Source: an uncultured Collinsella sp. (GTDB taxonomy: Bacteria > Actinomycetota > Coriobacteriia > Coriobacteriales > Coriobacteriaceae). Taken from it: DNA of 64,000 nt. The stretch is from positions 28,429-92,428 of the forward strand of contig CABUJH010000001.1 in NCBI GenBank assembly GCA_902491895.1, read 5' to 3'. Below are positions 55,395 through 63,823 of this stretch, piece after piece. The notes under the pieces are model-generated. The model searched no databases and was not told the DNA's origin. It saw only the letters and a program-made list of their open reading frames with translations. Each line of letters begins with the position of its first letter. The first letter of the stretch is position 1. A program made the position numbers and the translations under genes.

Positions 55395-55449
55395 TCTCAA
55401 TCTGTAACATCTAGCCGAGTTTTTCGGTCCTAACTGTTACAGATTGAGA
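55395..55449. repeat. Family C 55-bp palindrome, type 1 (C2)
   Basis: Same sequence as C1a across all 55 bp. Here the arms extend to 20 bp (55390-55409 and 55435-55454, GTTCATCTCAATCTGTAACA). Confidence 0.8.
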
Positions 55450-55467
55450 TGAACGAGCCGAGCACGT

Positions 55468-56478
55468 CTACGCCCGCAGGTCCTTTACGCTGGAACGCTC
55501 GACCAACACGCCGGAGACGAGCGTACGGCTTCTGGAACTCGGAGCTTCTAGGCCCGCAACGACCTCGTTGAGCGCACGGACGCCCAGCTCGCGGTGGCGA
55601 AACTTCACCGACGTCAGAATCGAGTTGGGAATCGTCTTATAGAGCTCATCGTCGAAGCCGATCACGGACACCTCGTCGGGCACACTGAGCCCTTTGTCAC
55701 GTAGAGCCACCATCAGCCCGTTTGCCATGCAGTCGTTAGCAGCGAGGACCGCCGTGCAATCGGGTTTATCGGCAAGCAAAAGGCCCGCGGCATAGCCGCT
55801 ATCCGCATTCCAATCGCCTTGCAGAGGCTCGGGCGGCTCAATGCCACGCGCCTCGAGTGCCGCACGCCAACCTTTCATACGGCACTGGCTCGACAGCGAC
55901 TCTTTCTTACCCGAAACGAAATACACGTTCTTGTGACCATGATCCAAGAAGTACTCGCACGCCATGCGCGCACCACCCTCTTGATCGTCACTAACGGTAG
56001 AGCAGGTAGGATGCTCCATCGGTGTGATAATCACCGTCTTGAGGTCTTTCGGCGCCTCAAAGGTATCAAAGTCATCAACCATCTGGCGCAGATTGAAGAT
56101 CATGCCATCGACGGGCAACTGTGACATTCTGCGTGCCGCATCGGCAAGGGTCATCTTCTCCCCTGCGCACTTCTTAATCATCGTGAGCGCAAAGCCTCGC
56201 TCTTCGGCGGCATCGGCGATACCGTCAATCATGTCCACGGCACCGCCCGACAAGTGAAACAGCACGACGCCAATGCACCCGTAACGGCCCAACTTGAGCG
56301 AACGCGCGGCAAAGTTGGTTCGAAACCCGAGCGCCTCCATTGCGGAATGGACCTTATCGCGTGTCGACTCTCGCACGCTATCGGGCTCGTTGATCGCGCG
56401 CGACACCGTCTTGAGAGAAACACCCGCGGCAATCGCCACATCGTTCATTGAGACATTTTTCTTGTCCATCGTTGTCAC
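55468..56478 (-). CDS. LacI-family regulator of lactose module 3
   Basis: 336 residues from GTG 56478 with GGAG 5 nt upstream; ATG 56469 is the alternative and the frame runs open to 56568. HTH SMNDVAIAAGVSLKTVSRAINEPDSV, recognition dipeptide Leu-Lys. Divergent from the EIICB gene at 56754; a perfect 20-bp palindrome lies at 56631-56650. Probable repressor of module 3. Confidence 0.87.
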   Translation of the reverse strand: MTTMDKKNVSMNDVAIAAGVSLKTVSRAINEPDSVRESTRDKVHSAMEALGFRTNFAARSLKLGRYGCIGVVLFHLSGGAVDMIDGIADAAEERGFALTMIKKCAGEKMTLADAARRMSQLPVDGMIFNLRQMVDDFDTFEAPKDLKTVIITPMEHPTCSTVSDDQEGGARMACEYFLDHGHKNVYFVSGKKESLSSQCRMKGWRAALEARGIEPPEPLQGDWNADSGYAAGLLLADKPDCTAVLAANDCMANGLMVALRDKGLSVPDEVSVIGFDDELYKTIPNSILTSVKFRHRELGVRALNEVVAGLEAPSSRSRTLVSGVLVERSSVKDLRA

Positions 56479-56610
56479 TGCTTCTCCACTCGGTTCTCTA
56501 TCGCTTGTTTTTTTGCGTTCTAGCATACACCACCTGCCTGACTGATAAATCAACCGTTTACCGAACAATATCGACCACTCACCCGTATATCCTTGTTGCC
56601 TTTCAAAAAT

Positions 56611-56650
56611 GTCTTACGTTGTCATTAACGAAATGACAACGTTGTCATTT
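56611..56650. promoter_or_regulatory. Operators of lactose module 3
   Basis: AAATGACAACGTTGTCATTT (56631-56650) is a perfect palindrome; an incomplete second site with right half GTTGTCATT lies at 56618-56626, 23 bp away centre to centre. Confidence 0.82.
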
Positions 56651-56753
56651 CGCAATGCCTTCCTTAAGCAGGAAGGTTTCCGGGCAGTCCTGACCATCCA
56701 TCGACGACCAGTTCCATCCACATGCATCGCGCATCAAGTAGTAAAGGAGCTCT

Positions 56754-58532
56754 ATGGACGCCATCGTAAAGATGCTCGAAAAGCATCAACCGTTCTTTGA
56801 GAAGATCTCGAGGAACATCTATCTCCAGGCCATCAAGGACGGATTCCTTGGGTGCATGCCCATCGTCCTCACCTCTTCGATTTTCCTGCTGATCGCCACG
56901 CTTCCCGGCGTGGTTGGCATCACGCTGCCCCAACCGCTCATCGACTGGTGCAACAAGCTGTACAACTTCACCATGGGCGTCATGGGCATCATGGTCGCCG
57001 GCACCACTGCCAAGAACTTTACGGCTTCTATGAACCGTCGCATGCCCGCCGGCAAAGTGCTCAACGACGGTTCCACCATGGTGGCCGCCCAGTGCAGCAT
57101 GCTGTTGCTCGCAGTCACGCAGTTCACCACCAAGCTCAACGGCTCCGAGCTTTCGGTCTTCGATTGCACCAGCATGGGTACGCGCGGTCTGTTCTCGGCC
57201 TATATCGCCGCGTTCATTACCGTGTGGGTCTATAAATTCTGCGTCTCGCGCGATCTGACCATTAAGCTGCCCAAGGAGGTCCCGGGCGCCATCGCTCAGA
57301 ACTTCCGCGACATCATCCCCTTTGGCGGCGCCGTCATCATCTGCGGCATCATCGATGTCGTCGTGCGCAACCTCATAGGCGTTCCGTTCTCCGAGCTGCT
57401 TATCAAACTGCTCTCCCCACTCTTTACCGCTGCAGAAACCTATCCTGGCCTTATCCTTATCCAGGCAGCCACCGCGTTCTTCTGGTTCATCGGCGTCCAC
57501 GGCCCCTCGATTGTCCAGCCGGGCATCGACCCCATCCGTCTTGCCAACCAGGCCGAGAACCTGCAGGTTCTGCTGGCCGGTGGTCACCCCGCCCATTCCC
57601 TCACCTTTAACATGTCGCTCGTGGGTGAGTTCGGCGGCACCGGCGCCACGTTCATCGTGCCGCTTCTGCTGATTCTCTTTATGAAGTCCAAGCAGCTCAA
57701 AGCCGTCGGTAAGGCCTCGATTGTTCCTGTTGCCTTCGCCGTCAACGAACCGCTGCTCTTTGGCGCGCCGATGATTCTTAACCCCTACATGCTCATCCCC
57801 TTTGTTGCCGCCGGCTGCGTCAACGTAAGCGTTGCCAAGTTCTTTATCGACAATGTGGGCATGAACGGCTTCTCCTTCGTGGTGCCTTGGGCCACCCCCG
57901 CCCCCATCGGCATTTTCATCACCACGAACTTCCAGCTTATTGCCCTGGTGTTTGTCGCGATCATCATCTTGCTGGACGCCATCATCTACCTGCCGTTCTT
58001 GAAGGCATACGATAAGCTGCTCTGCGACCAGGAGGCCGAGCGCGCCGCCGAGCTGGGTCTTGAATCCGATGGTGCTGCCACCATCGCCGCCAGCACCTCT
58101 GCGCCCGCTGTCGAGCAGACTACCGCTTCCGTCAAGCCGACCGCCGCTGCCGCCGACAGCAAGCCTGTCGCCGATCAGCCCGAGCCCGCCACCGACGCAT
58201 CCGCTAAGAAGGATGTCGACGGTCTGAAGGTCCTCGTCCTGTGCGCCGGCGCCGGCACCTCTGCCATGCTCGCCAACGCCATCAAGGAAGGTGCTGCGCA
58301 GACCGGAGAGAACATCGCTTCCTCCGCAGGCGCCTATGGCCAGCACACTGCCATCATGGATCAGTACAACGTTATCGTGCTCGCCCCGCAAGTCCGTAGC
58401 TACTACAACGACATGAAGGCCGACACCGATCGCCTGGGCATTAAGCTGCTCGCCCCGCGCGGTAAGGAATATATCGACCTTACTCGCGACCCCGCTGGCG
58501 CCATTAAGTGGCTCCGCGAGAACCTCGACTAG
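56754..58532 (+). CDS. PTS EIICB, lactose family (module 3)
   Basis: 592 residues: IIC domain (GVHGPSIVQPGI, NEPLLFGAPMILNP), Ala/Pro/Ser-rich linker at about 430-480, IIB domain with C497 in VLCAGAGTSA. AAAGGAG lies 5 nt before the ATG. It differs from the other two in the substrate region (PGIDPIRLANQAENLQVLLAG), so sugar preference may differ. Followed by a GH1 gene after 76 bp. Confidence 0.92.
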   Translation: MDAIVKMLEKHQPFFEKISRNIYLQAIKDGFLGCMPIVLTSSIFLLIATLPGVVGITLPQPLIDWCNKLYNFTMGVMGIMVAGTTAKNFTASMNRRMPAGKVLNDGSTMVAAQCSMLLLAVTQFTTKLNGSELSVFDCTSMGTRGLFSAYIAAFITVWVYKFCVSRDLTIKLPKEVPGAIAQNFRDIIPFGGAVIICGIIDVVVRNLIGVPFSELLIKLLSPLFTAAETYPGLILIQAATAFFWFIGVHGPSIVQPGIDPIRLANQAENLQVLLAGGHPAHSLTFNMSLVGEFGGTGATFIVPLLLILFMKSKQLKAVGKASIVPVAFAVNEPLLFGAPMILNPYMLIPFVAAGCVNVSVAKFFIDNVGMNGFSFVVPWATPAPIGIFITTNFQLIALVFVAIIILLDAIIYLPFLKAYDKLLCDQEAERAAELGLESDGAATIAASTSAPAVEQTTASVKPTAAAADSKPVADQPEPATDASAKKDVDGLKVLVLCAGAGTSAMLANAIKEGAAQTGENIASSAGAYGQHTAIMDQYNVIVLAPQVRSYYNDMKADTDRLGIKLLAPRGKEYIDLTRDPAGAIKWLRENLD

Positions 58533-58547
58533 TTTCCTCCCTCTGTT

Positions 58548-58574
58548 GGTGCCCGGATCCCCTGTTCGGGCACC
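58548..58574 (+). promoter_or_regulatory. Intercistronic hairpin, module 3
   Basis: GGTGCCCG (58548-58555) with CGGGCACC (58567-58574), no T-run, between EIICB and GH1. Confidence 0.6.
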
Positions 58575-58608
58575 TCTCCCTATTCGAATCCCACAGAAAG
58601 GATGACTC

Positions 58609-60030
58609 ATGACCAACCCCATGCAGTTCCCCGACGGCTTTGTGTTTGGCGGCGCCACTGCTGCTTACCAGGTTGAGGGCGAGACCCGTACGCACGGCAA
58701 GGGCAAAGTGCCCTGGGACGATTTCCTGGCAGCCCAGGGTCGCTTCTCCCCCGACCCCGCAAGCGATTTCTACAACAAGTATCCGGTCGATATCGACCTG
58801 TGCCAGCGCTTCGGCATCAACGGTATCCGCGTCTCCATCGCTTGGAGCCGCATCTTCCCCAACGGCACTGGCGAGATCAACCCCGAGGGTGTCGCCTTCT
58901 ATCACGAGCTCTTTGCCACCTGCAATAAAGCCGGCGTTATCCCCTATGTCACGCTCGATCACTTTGATACGCCCGAGGCCTTTTACCAGAACGGCGGCGA
59001 GGGCTTCCTGACGCGCACGACAATCGACGCCTTTGTCGAGTACGCCAAGTTCTGCTTTGCCGAGTTCACCGAGGTCAAGCACTGGTTTACCTTTAACGAG
59101 ATTCCCGCGACCGCCGAGGGCAGCTTTATCGTCGGCAACTGGCCGCACGGCGAGAAGTATCGCCTGGACAAGGCCTTCCAGCTCATGCACAACATGATGG
59201 TGGCCCATGCCAAGGCCGTCGTCGCCTTCCATGAGGGCGGCTTTGAGGGCGAGATCGGCATTGTCCAGAACCTGGAGCCCAAGTATCCCCTCGACCCCAA
59301 CAGCGCCGCCGACTGCGAGGCAGCTCGCATGGCCGACGTCATCAACAACCGCTGGGTACTCGACGCCACCTTCCGCGGCCACTATGCAGCCGATACCATG
59401 GAGGCTGCGACCAAGCTGGCCCATATCGCCGGCGGCGAGCTCGACGTCCGCGACGAGGACATCGCCGCGCTGACCGCCGCACTCCCCTACAACGATTGCC
59501 TGGGCGTCAACACCTACAAGTGCCAGTTCCTGCGTGCCGCCGAGGGCGAAAACGACATCAACCACAATGGCACCGGCGACAAGGGCTCCTCGCGCTGGTT
59601 CCTCAAGGGCGTGGGCGAGTCATGCGTGCGCGAAGGCGTACCCACCACCGATTGGGACTGGATCATCTATCCCGAGGGCCTCTACGACCTGCTGCTGCGC
59701 ATTAAGAACGATTACCCCAACTACAAGAAGATCTACATCACCGAGAACGGCATGGGCTATAAGGACGACTTCGAGGATGGCTTTATCGACGACGCCCCTC
59801 GTATCGACTACATGCGCCAGCATCTCGCGTGGATCCTCAAGGCAATCGACGGCGGCGTAAACGTCGACGGCTACTTTGTGTGGTCGCTGCAGGACCAGTT
59901 CTCCTGGACCAACGGCTACAACAAGCGCTATGGCCTGTTCTACATCGACTTTGAGACCCAGAAGCGCTATCCCAAGGCGAGCGCGTACTGGTACAAGAAC
60001 GTCGCGGAGACCGGCCTGCTCATGGCCTAA
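58609..60030 (+). CDS. GH1 6-phospho-beta-galactosidase (module 3)
   Basis: 473 residues; acid/base in FTFNEIPA, nucleophile in YITENGMGY, phosphate site FSWTNGYNKRYG with LacG-type Trp. Very close to the module 1 enzyme (both begin with xFPxGFVFGGATAAYQVEG and share GETRTHGKGKV), so the two are recent duplicates. AAAGGATG lies about 6 nt before the ATG. Followed by a terminator. Confidence 0.9.
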   Translation: MTNPMQFPDGFVFGGATAAYQVEGETRTHGKGKVPWDDFLAAQGRFSPDPASDFYNKYPVDIDLCQRFGINGIRVSIAWSRIFPNGTGEINPEGVAFYHELFATCNKAGVIPYVTLDHFDTPEAFYQNGGEGFLTRTTIDAFVEYAKFCFAEFTEVKHWFTFNEIPATAEGSFIVGNWPHGEKYRLDKAFQLMHNMMVAHAKAVVAFHEGGFEGEIGIVQNLEPKYPLDPNSAADCEAARMADVINNRWVLDATFRGHYAADTMEAATKLAHIAGGELDVRDEDIAALTAALPYNDCLGVNTYKCQFLRAAEGENDINHNGTGDKGSSRWFLKGVGESCVREGVPTTDWDWIIYPEGLYDLLLRIKNDYPNYKKIYITENGMGYKDDFEDGFIDDAPRIDYMRQHLAWILKAIDGGVNVDGYFVWSLQDQFSWTNGYNKRYGLFYIDFETQKRYPKASAYWYKNVAETGLLMA

Positions 60031-60052
60031 CTTCAGCCGCGTATCCCCTGTC

Positions 60053-60095
60053 GGCCGCATGCGAATCCCCCACGGGTTCGCATGCGGCCTTTTTT
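60053..60095 (+). terminator. Terminator of lactose module 3
   Basis: Perfect 13-bp arms 60053-60065 and 60077-60089, then TTTTTTG. Confidence 0.93.
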
Positions 60096-60124
60096 GTTTT
60101 TGGTGAGCCCGAGCAGGCCGTTTA

Positions 60125-60179
60125 TCTCGATCTGTAACATCTAGCAGGGATTTTCAATCCTAACTGTTATAGATTTAGA
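60125..60179. repeat. Family C palindrome, type 1 (C3a)
   Basis: Arms 60125-60139 and 60165-60179; interior TCTAGCAGGGATTTTCAA then TCCTAAC. Slightly degraded at the outer ends. Confidence 0.75.
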
Positions 60180-60204
60180 CGAACGGGCGACCAGGGCTGA
60201 AAGA

Positions 60205-60259
60205 TCTCAATCTGTAACACGTAGCCCACTTTTAACCGTCTAACTGTTACAGATCGAGA
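60205..60259. repeat. Family C palindrome, type 2 (C3b)
   Basis: Arms 60205-60219 and 60245-60259; interior CGTAGCCCACTTTTAACCG, close to C1b. Tandem order type 1 then type 2 as at 50386/50467. Confidence 0.75.
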
Positions 60260-60314
60260 CAATAAGATAGTCAAATCCAAACTTTCCAAGCAGTTATGAA
60301 GCATGGTTTCTAGT

Positions 60315-60389
60315 TTTCGGTATCACGAACATACTTTCGGTATCATTTAATGGTATTATGATATCGAAAGTGTGTTCGTGATACCGAAA
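60315..60389 (+). promoter_or_regulatory. Large palindromic operator over the fic leader
   Basis: Arms of 32 bp (60315-60346 and 60358-60389) with two differences that keep G-U pairing, and an 11-nt loop. Each arm holds TTTCGGTATCACGAACA and TTTCGRTATCA. The right arm ends in the AAAGGAG ribosome site of fic, so it could act as a protein-binding operator or as an RNA lock. Confidence 0.8.
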
Positions 60390-60397
60390 GGAGCCGC

Positions 60398-61630
60398 ATG
60401 CGCCAGTTCGATTACACCACAGTCCCAGCGGAACTCGAAGCAACTCCAATCACCAACCTCCTCCTCTCGATACGCGAGCATAAAGGCCGTCAGCTTGCTC
60501 TGAGTCAAGTCAAACCCGAGCTTCTATCGTCCCTAATGGAGGAGGCTAAGATCCAAAGCACCCGGTCCTCCAACGGACTTGAAGGAATTGTTACCACCCA
60601 AAAAAGACTCAAAGCGATCATGGCGTATTCCGCCAAGCCAAGCTCCCGCGCAGAGGAAGAAATTGCTGGATACCGAGATGTGCTGTCGCTTATTCACGAG
60701 CAACACGATTCCATTCCCGTAACGCCATCGGTCATTCTGCAGTTGCATCGTGACCTCATGGCGCACACGGCAATCTCGTATGGAGGCCATTGGAAAGATA
60801 GCGATAACGAAATCGTCTCCATTGACGATCAGGGAAATCGATTTGTGCGCTTTAGGCCCCCTTCGGCCCTAGCAACCCCGGGACTTATTAAAGAAGCCTG
60901 CCAGTCCCTCAACGATGCTTTATCTCGCCAAGTTTGCGATCCCCTCCTTATATCGCTCCGCTTTATCTTCGATTTTGTTAGCATTCATCCCTTCAACGAT
61001 GGCAATGGCAGGATGAGCCGGCTCCTTACAACGCTGCTGCTCGAAAAGACTGGATACGACGTTGCGCGTTACATCAGCATCGAACGACTTATTGAAGACA
61101 ACAAAGCGCTTTACTACAACGCTCTCGCTGCAAGCTCCACTGGATGGAATGAAAATCAAAACACCGAAGTACCCTTTATCCGTTTCATGCTCGGAACAAC
61201 CCTGGCCGCCTACCGACAGCTCGAGCAGCGTACCTTAATTGAATCAAGCACTCGTCCCATGTCGAAGCAAGCGCGCATCGCCGTTCTATTTCAACAGAGA
61301 CCCGGCGTCATTAAGAAATCCGACATCCGATCCAACTGCCCCGATATCAGCGAGGTCACCGTTAAACGAACCCTCGGTCAGCTTGTTAGTTGCAGCGCAA
61401 TCGAAAAAACAGGAGCGGGTCGTTCGACAGGCTACATACTCAAAGACGTCCATGCTCTAGAACTATTCTTGCAATCCACAATACCCGATAGCGAGGCCGC
61501 AATAACAAAAGAGGCTCCAAAGGATAAGCTCCTTGAACGTATAAACCACGCCGAGGATGAAAGCAAAGAGGGGCTCTATGAAGACTACGATTCATTCTCA
61601 AGGGACATAAAGACGAAATACGGAGTCTAG
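60398..61630 (+). CDS. Fic-domain protein with C-terminal winged helix
   Basis: 410 residues. Core motif HPFNDGNGRMSR (AMP-transferase catalytic His), and N-terminal SSNGLEGIV, which fits the inhibitory helix with the Glu that blocks ATP (self-contained, class II type). Residues about 285-350 (VIKKSDIRSNCPDISEVTVKRTLGQLVSCSAIEKTGAGRSTGYIL) form a winged helix that may bind its own operator. Lower GC than neighbours. No separate antitoxin gene. Likely an adenylyltransferase of an unknown protein. Confidence 0.88.
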   Translation: MRQFDYTTVPAELEATPITNLLLSIREHKGRQLALSQVKPELLSSLMEEAKIQSTRSSNGLEGIVTTQKRLKAIMAYSAKPSSRAEEEIAGYRDVLSLIHEQHDSIPVTPSVILQLHRDLMAHTAISYGGHWKDSDNEIVSIDDQGNRFVRFRPPSALATPGLIKEACQSLNDALSRQVCDPLLISLRFIFDFVSIHPFNDGNGRMSRLLTTLLLEKTGYDVARYISIERLIEDNKALYYNALAASSTGWNENQNTEVPFIRFMLGTTLAAYRQLEQRTLIESSTRPMSKQARIAVLFQQRPGVIKKSDIRSNCPDISEVTVKRTLGQLVSCSAIEKTGAGRSTGYILKDVHALELFLQSTIPDSEAAITKEAPKDKLLERINHAEDESKEGLYEDYDSFSRDIKTKYGV

Positions 61631-61737
61631 TCATATCCCAGAATAGCCTCATCCTTGTTGCCCAAAGTTATTTACGCGTCATTGTAAAGCGGTACCCCCG
61701 CGCCGGCAGGGGGCAGATGTATCGCTTGCAGCGCTAG

Positions 61738-62502
61738 CTAGCAAATGACCTGCGTGAGTTCCTCGATGGCGGCGCGATCCTCGGCGGCGATGCCCGGCTC
61801 GCACACCACGGCGTCCAGGCTGTCCAGACGGCAGAAGGTGTAGAAGTCGCGCTTGCCGATCTTACTGGAGTCGGCGATCAGATAGCGCGAGTCGGCCTTG
61901 CTAAAGGCGAGCTGCTGGATACGACCCTCATCCATATTAGACGTAGACACGTCGCCATCCAGAATGCCGTTGGCGCCGATAAACGCCGCGTCGATACCCA
62001 GCGCACGCAGGGTATCCTCGGCCGTTGGTCCCACAAAAGCGGCGGTACGGCGACGGTACATGCCGCCCACTAGGCACAGGTCGCAGTCCTCGCGCGCCTC
62101 GAGCAGGTTAAACACCGAAAGCGAATTGGTCACGATGCGCAGACGAAATGCCGGCAGCATCGAGGCCATCTGCTCAACCGTGGTGCCCGTACCCAAAAAG
62201 ATGGTCGAGCCCTCCTCGATGAGCTCCACGGCGCGGCGCGCGATCTGCAACTTTTCCTCGGCATGCTTGGTGCGCTTTTCGCTGTGCGAATACTCATGGC
62301 GCAACATAGCATGTGGACGGCCCTGTGCACTGCGGGCTCCACCGTGCACGCGCTCGATCTCGCCCAGGCTCGCAAGCTCCTCGAGATCGCGGCGGATCGT
62401 CATATCCGAGACACCCAGTGCATCCGAAATCTCCTTGACCGAGACCGTGCCCTGCTCCTCGAGCAGCTGACGAACCCTATCCTGTCGCTCTGCCTTAATC
62501 AC
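61738..62502 (-). CDS. lacR: DeoR-family regulator, probable LacR
   Basis: 254 residues from a GTG with GAGGA 6-7 nt upstream. HTH QDRVRQLLEEQGTVSVKEISDALGVSDMTIRRDLEELASLGEIERVHGGA and a C-terminal sugar-phosphate sensor (IFLGTGTTVEQMA, VGGMYRRRTAAFVGPTAE). In lactococci and staphylococci LacR of this family responds to tagatose-6-phosphate. The CATTCAAACA site 32-51 bp upstream recurs at lacA and lacF. Divergent from galM. Confidence 0.82.
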   Translation of the reverse strand: MIKAERQDRVRQLLEEQGTVSVKEISDALGVSDMTIRRDLEELASLGEIERVHGGARSAQGRPHAMLRHEYSHSEKRTKHAEEKLQIARRAVELIEEGSTIFLGTGTTVEQMASMLPAFRLRIVTNSLSVFNLLEAREDCDLCLVGGMYRRRTAAFVGPTAEDTLRALGIDAAFIGANGILDGDVSTSNMDEGRIQQLAFSKADSRYLIADSSKIGKRDFYTFCRLDSLDAVVCEPGIAAEDRAAIEELTQVIC

Positions 62503-62533
62503 GATGAATCCTCGCCGTTCTATGCGTGCATAT

Positions 62534-62553
62534 CATTCAAACAGTAACGAACA
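62534..62553 (-). promoter_or_regulatory. Putative LacR operator upstream of lacR
   Basis: CATTCAAACAGTAACGAACA, sharing 15 fixed positions with the site at 45509 and the first half with 43623. Lies between lacR and galM. Confidence 0.6.
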
Positions 62554-62707
62554 AATTGTATCAGACCCGTGCGTGTCAAAAATGAACGCCCGTACAGCTC
62601 AATCATCACTTTTTTGAGAAAAATACCCCCTGCTTTAGTGGGGTGTAGTGATAATCTCGCCTGTTCGCGCTACAGTTTGTCGGAAATACCTCGATGTTAG
62701 GAACCAA

Positions 62708-63760
62708 ATGATCACTTCCGAGCTTTTCGGCACCGCGCCGTGCGGTACCCCCGTTCATCGTTACACCCTCAACGGGCCCGAGATCTGCGTTCGCATTATG
62801 GACTTTGGCGCCACCGTGCTGGGCATCGACGTGCCCGACATCCCCGGCAACGTGCGCGATGTGGTGCTGGGCTTCGATAAGCTCGAGGATTACTTTGACA
62901 ACCCCGCCTGCTTTGGCGCGACCATCGGCCCCGTGGCCAACCGCACTGCGGGTGCCACGATCACCATCGCCGGCACGGACTGGCATATGCCGGCCAACGA
63001 GGGCGTCAACAACCTGCACAGCGACCTTGAGCACGGCCTGCACAAGCGCGTGTGGGACGTTGAGCTCGACGAGGTCCACAATGCCGTGCGCATGACCACC
63101 TCGCTTGAGGACGGTGAGCTGGGTCTTCCCGGCAACCGCACCTTTACGGCCGTGTTTACCGTGACGCGCACCGGCTGCTTCCGTATCGAATACGGCTGCG
63201 AGAGCGACCGCGCCACCTACGTGGCCATGACCAACCACACGTACTTTAACCTTGCCGGCCATAACGCCGGAATGGACTGTGAGCACTTCTTTGTTGCTAA
63301 CGCTGCCCACTACCTGCCCATCAACGAGCAGAACATCCCCACCGGCGAGATTGCTCCGGTCGAGGGCACGCCGTTTGACTTCCGTGAGCTGCGCCCCATC
63401 GCGCCTGGCATGGAGGCCGACGATCCGCAGATTAAGCAGGCACGCGGCTACGACCACTGCCTGTGCATCGATGACTATCAATACGGTCGCAACCTGCGCC
63501 GCGCCCTGCATGTCGAGGAGATGTGGACCGGCCGCGAGCTGGACTACTACACCACCGCCCCGGGCGTGCAGCTCTACACTGGCAATTGGCTGGGCGACGA
63601 GCACGCCAAGGACGATGCCAACTATAGCTGGGGCGCCGGCTTTGCCCTCGAGGCAGAGATGTACCCCGACACGCCGCACCAGCCGCTGTTCCCGCAGGGC
63701 ATTGTGGGCCCGGGTCACCCATACAGCAATGTGATCGAATACCACTTTATGAGGCACTAG
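62708..63760 (+). CDS. galM: Aldose 1-epimerase (galactose mutarotase)
   Basis: 350 residues. NNLHSDLEHGLHKR and TNHTYFNLAGH carry the catalytic histidines, and the C-terminal Glu is in the GVQLYTGNWLG to FALEAEMYPD region. Interconverts alpha- and beta-galactose ahead of GalK. ATG 62708 with AGGA 6 nt upstream; the frame is open to 62648. Divergent from lacR, followed by a strong terminator. Confidence 0.92.
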   Translation: MITSELFGTAPCGTPVHRYTLNGPEICVRIMDFGATVLGIDVPDIPGNVRDVVLGFDKLEDYFDNPACFGATIGPVANRTAGATITIAGTDWHMPANEGVNNLHSDLEHGLHKRVWDVELDEVHNAVRMTTSLEDGELGLPGNRTFTAVFTVTRTGCFRIEYGCESDRATYVAMTNHTYFNLAGHNAGMDCEHFFVANAAHYLPINEQNIPTGEIAPVEGTPFDFRELRPIAPGMEADDPQIKQARGYDHCLCIDDYQYGRNLRRALHVEEMWTGRELDYYTTAPGVQLYTGNWLGDEHAKDDANYSWGAGFALEAEMYPDTPHQPLFPQGIVGPGHPYSNVIEYHFMRH

Positions 63761-63786
63761 GCCCACAACGCGACATATTGCACAGC

Positions 63787-63823
63787 AACGCCCGCCGGCA
63801 CCACCGCCGACGGGCGTTTTTTT
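63787..63823 (+). terminator. Terminator after galM
   Basis: AACGCCCG-C-CGGC / GCCG-A-CGGGCGTT hairpin followed by TTTTTTTC. From 63824 to the window end I see nothing recognisable. Confidence 0.9.
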
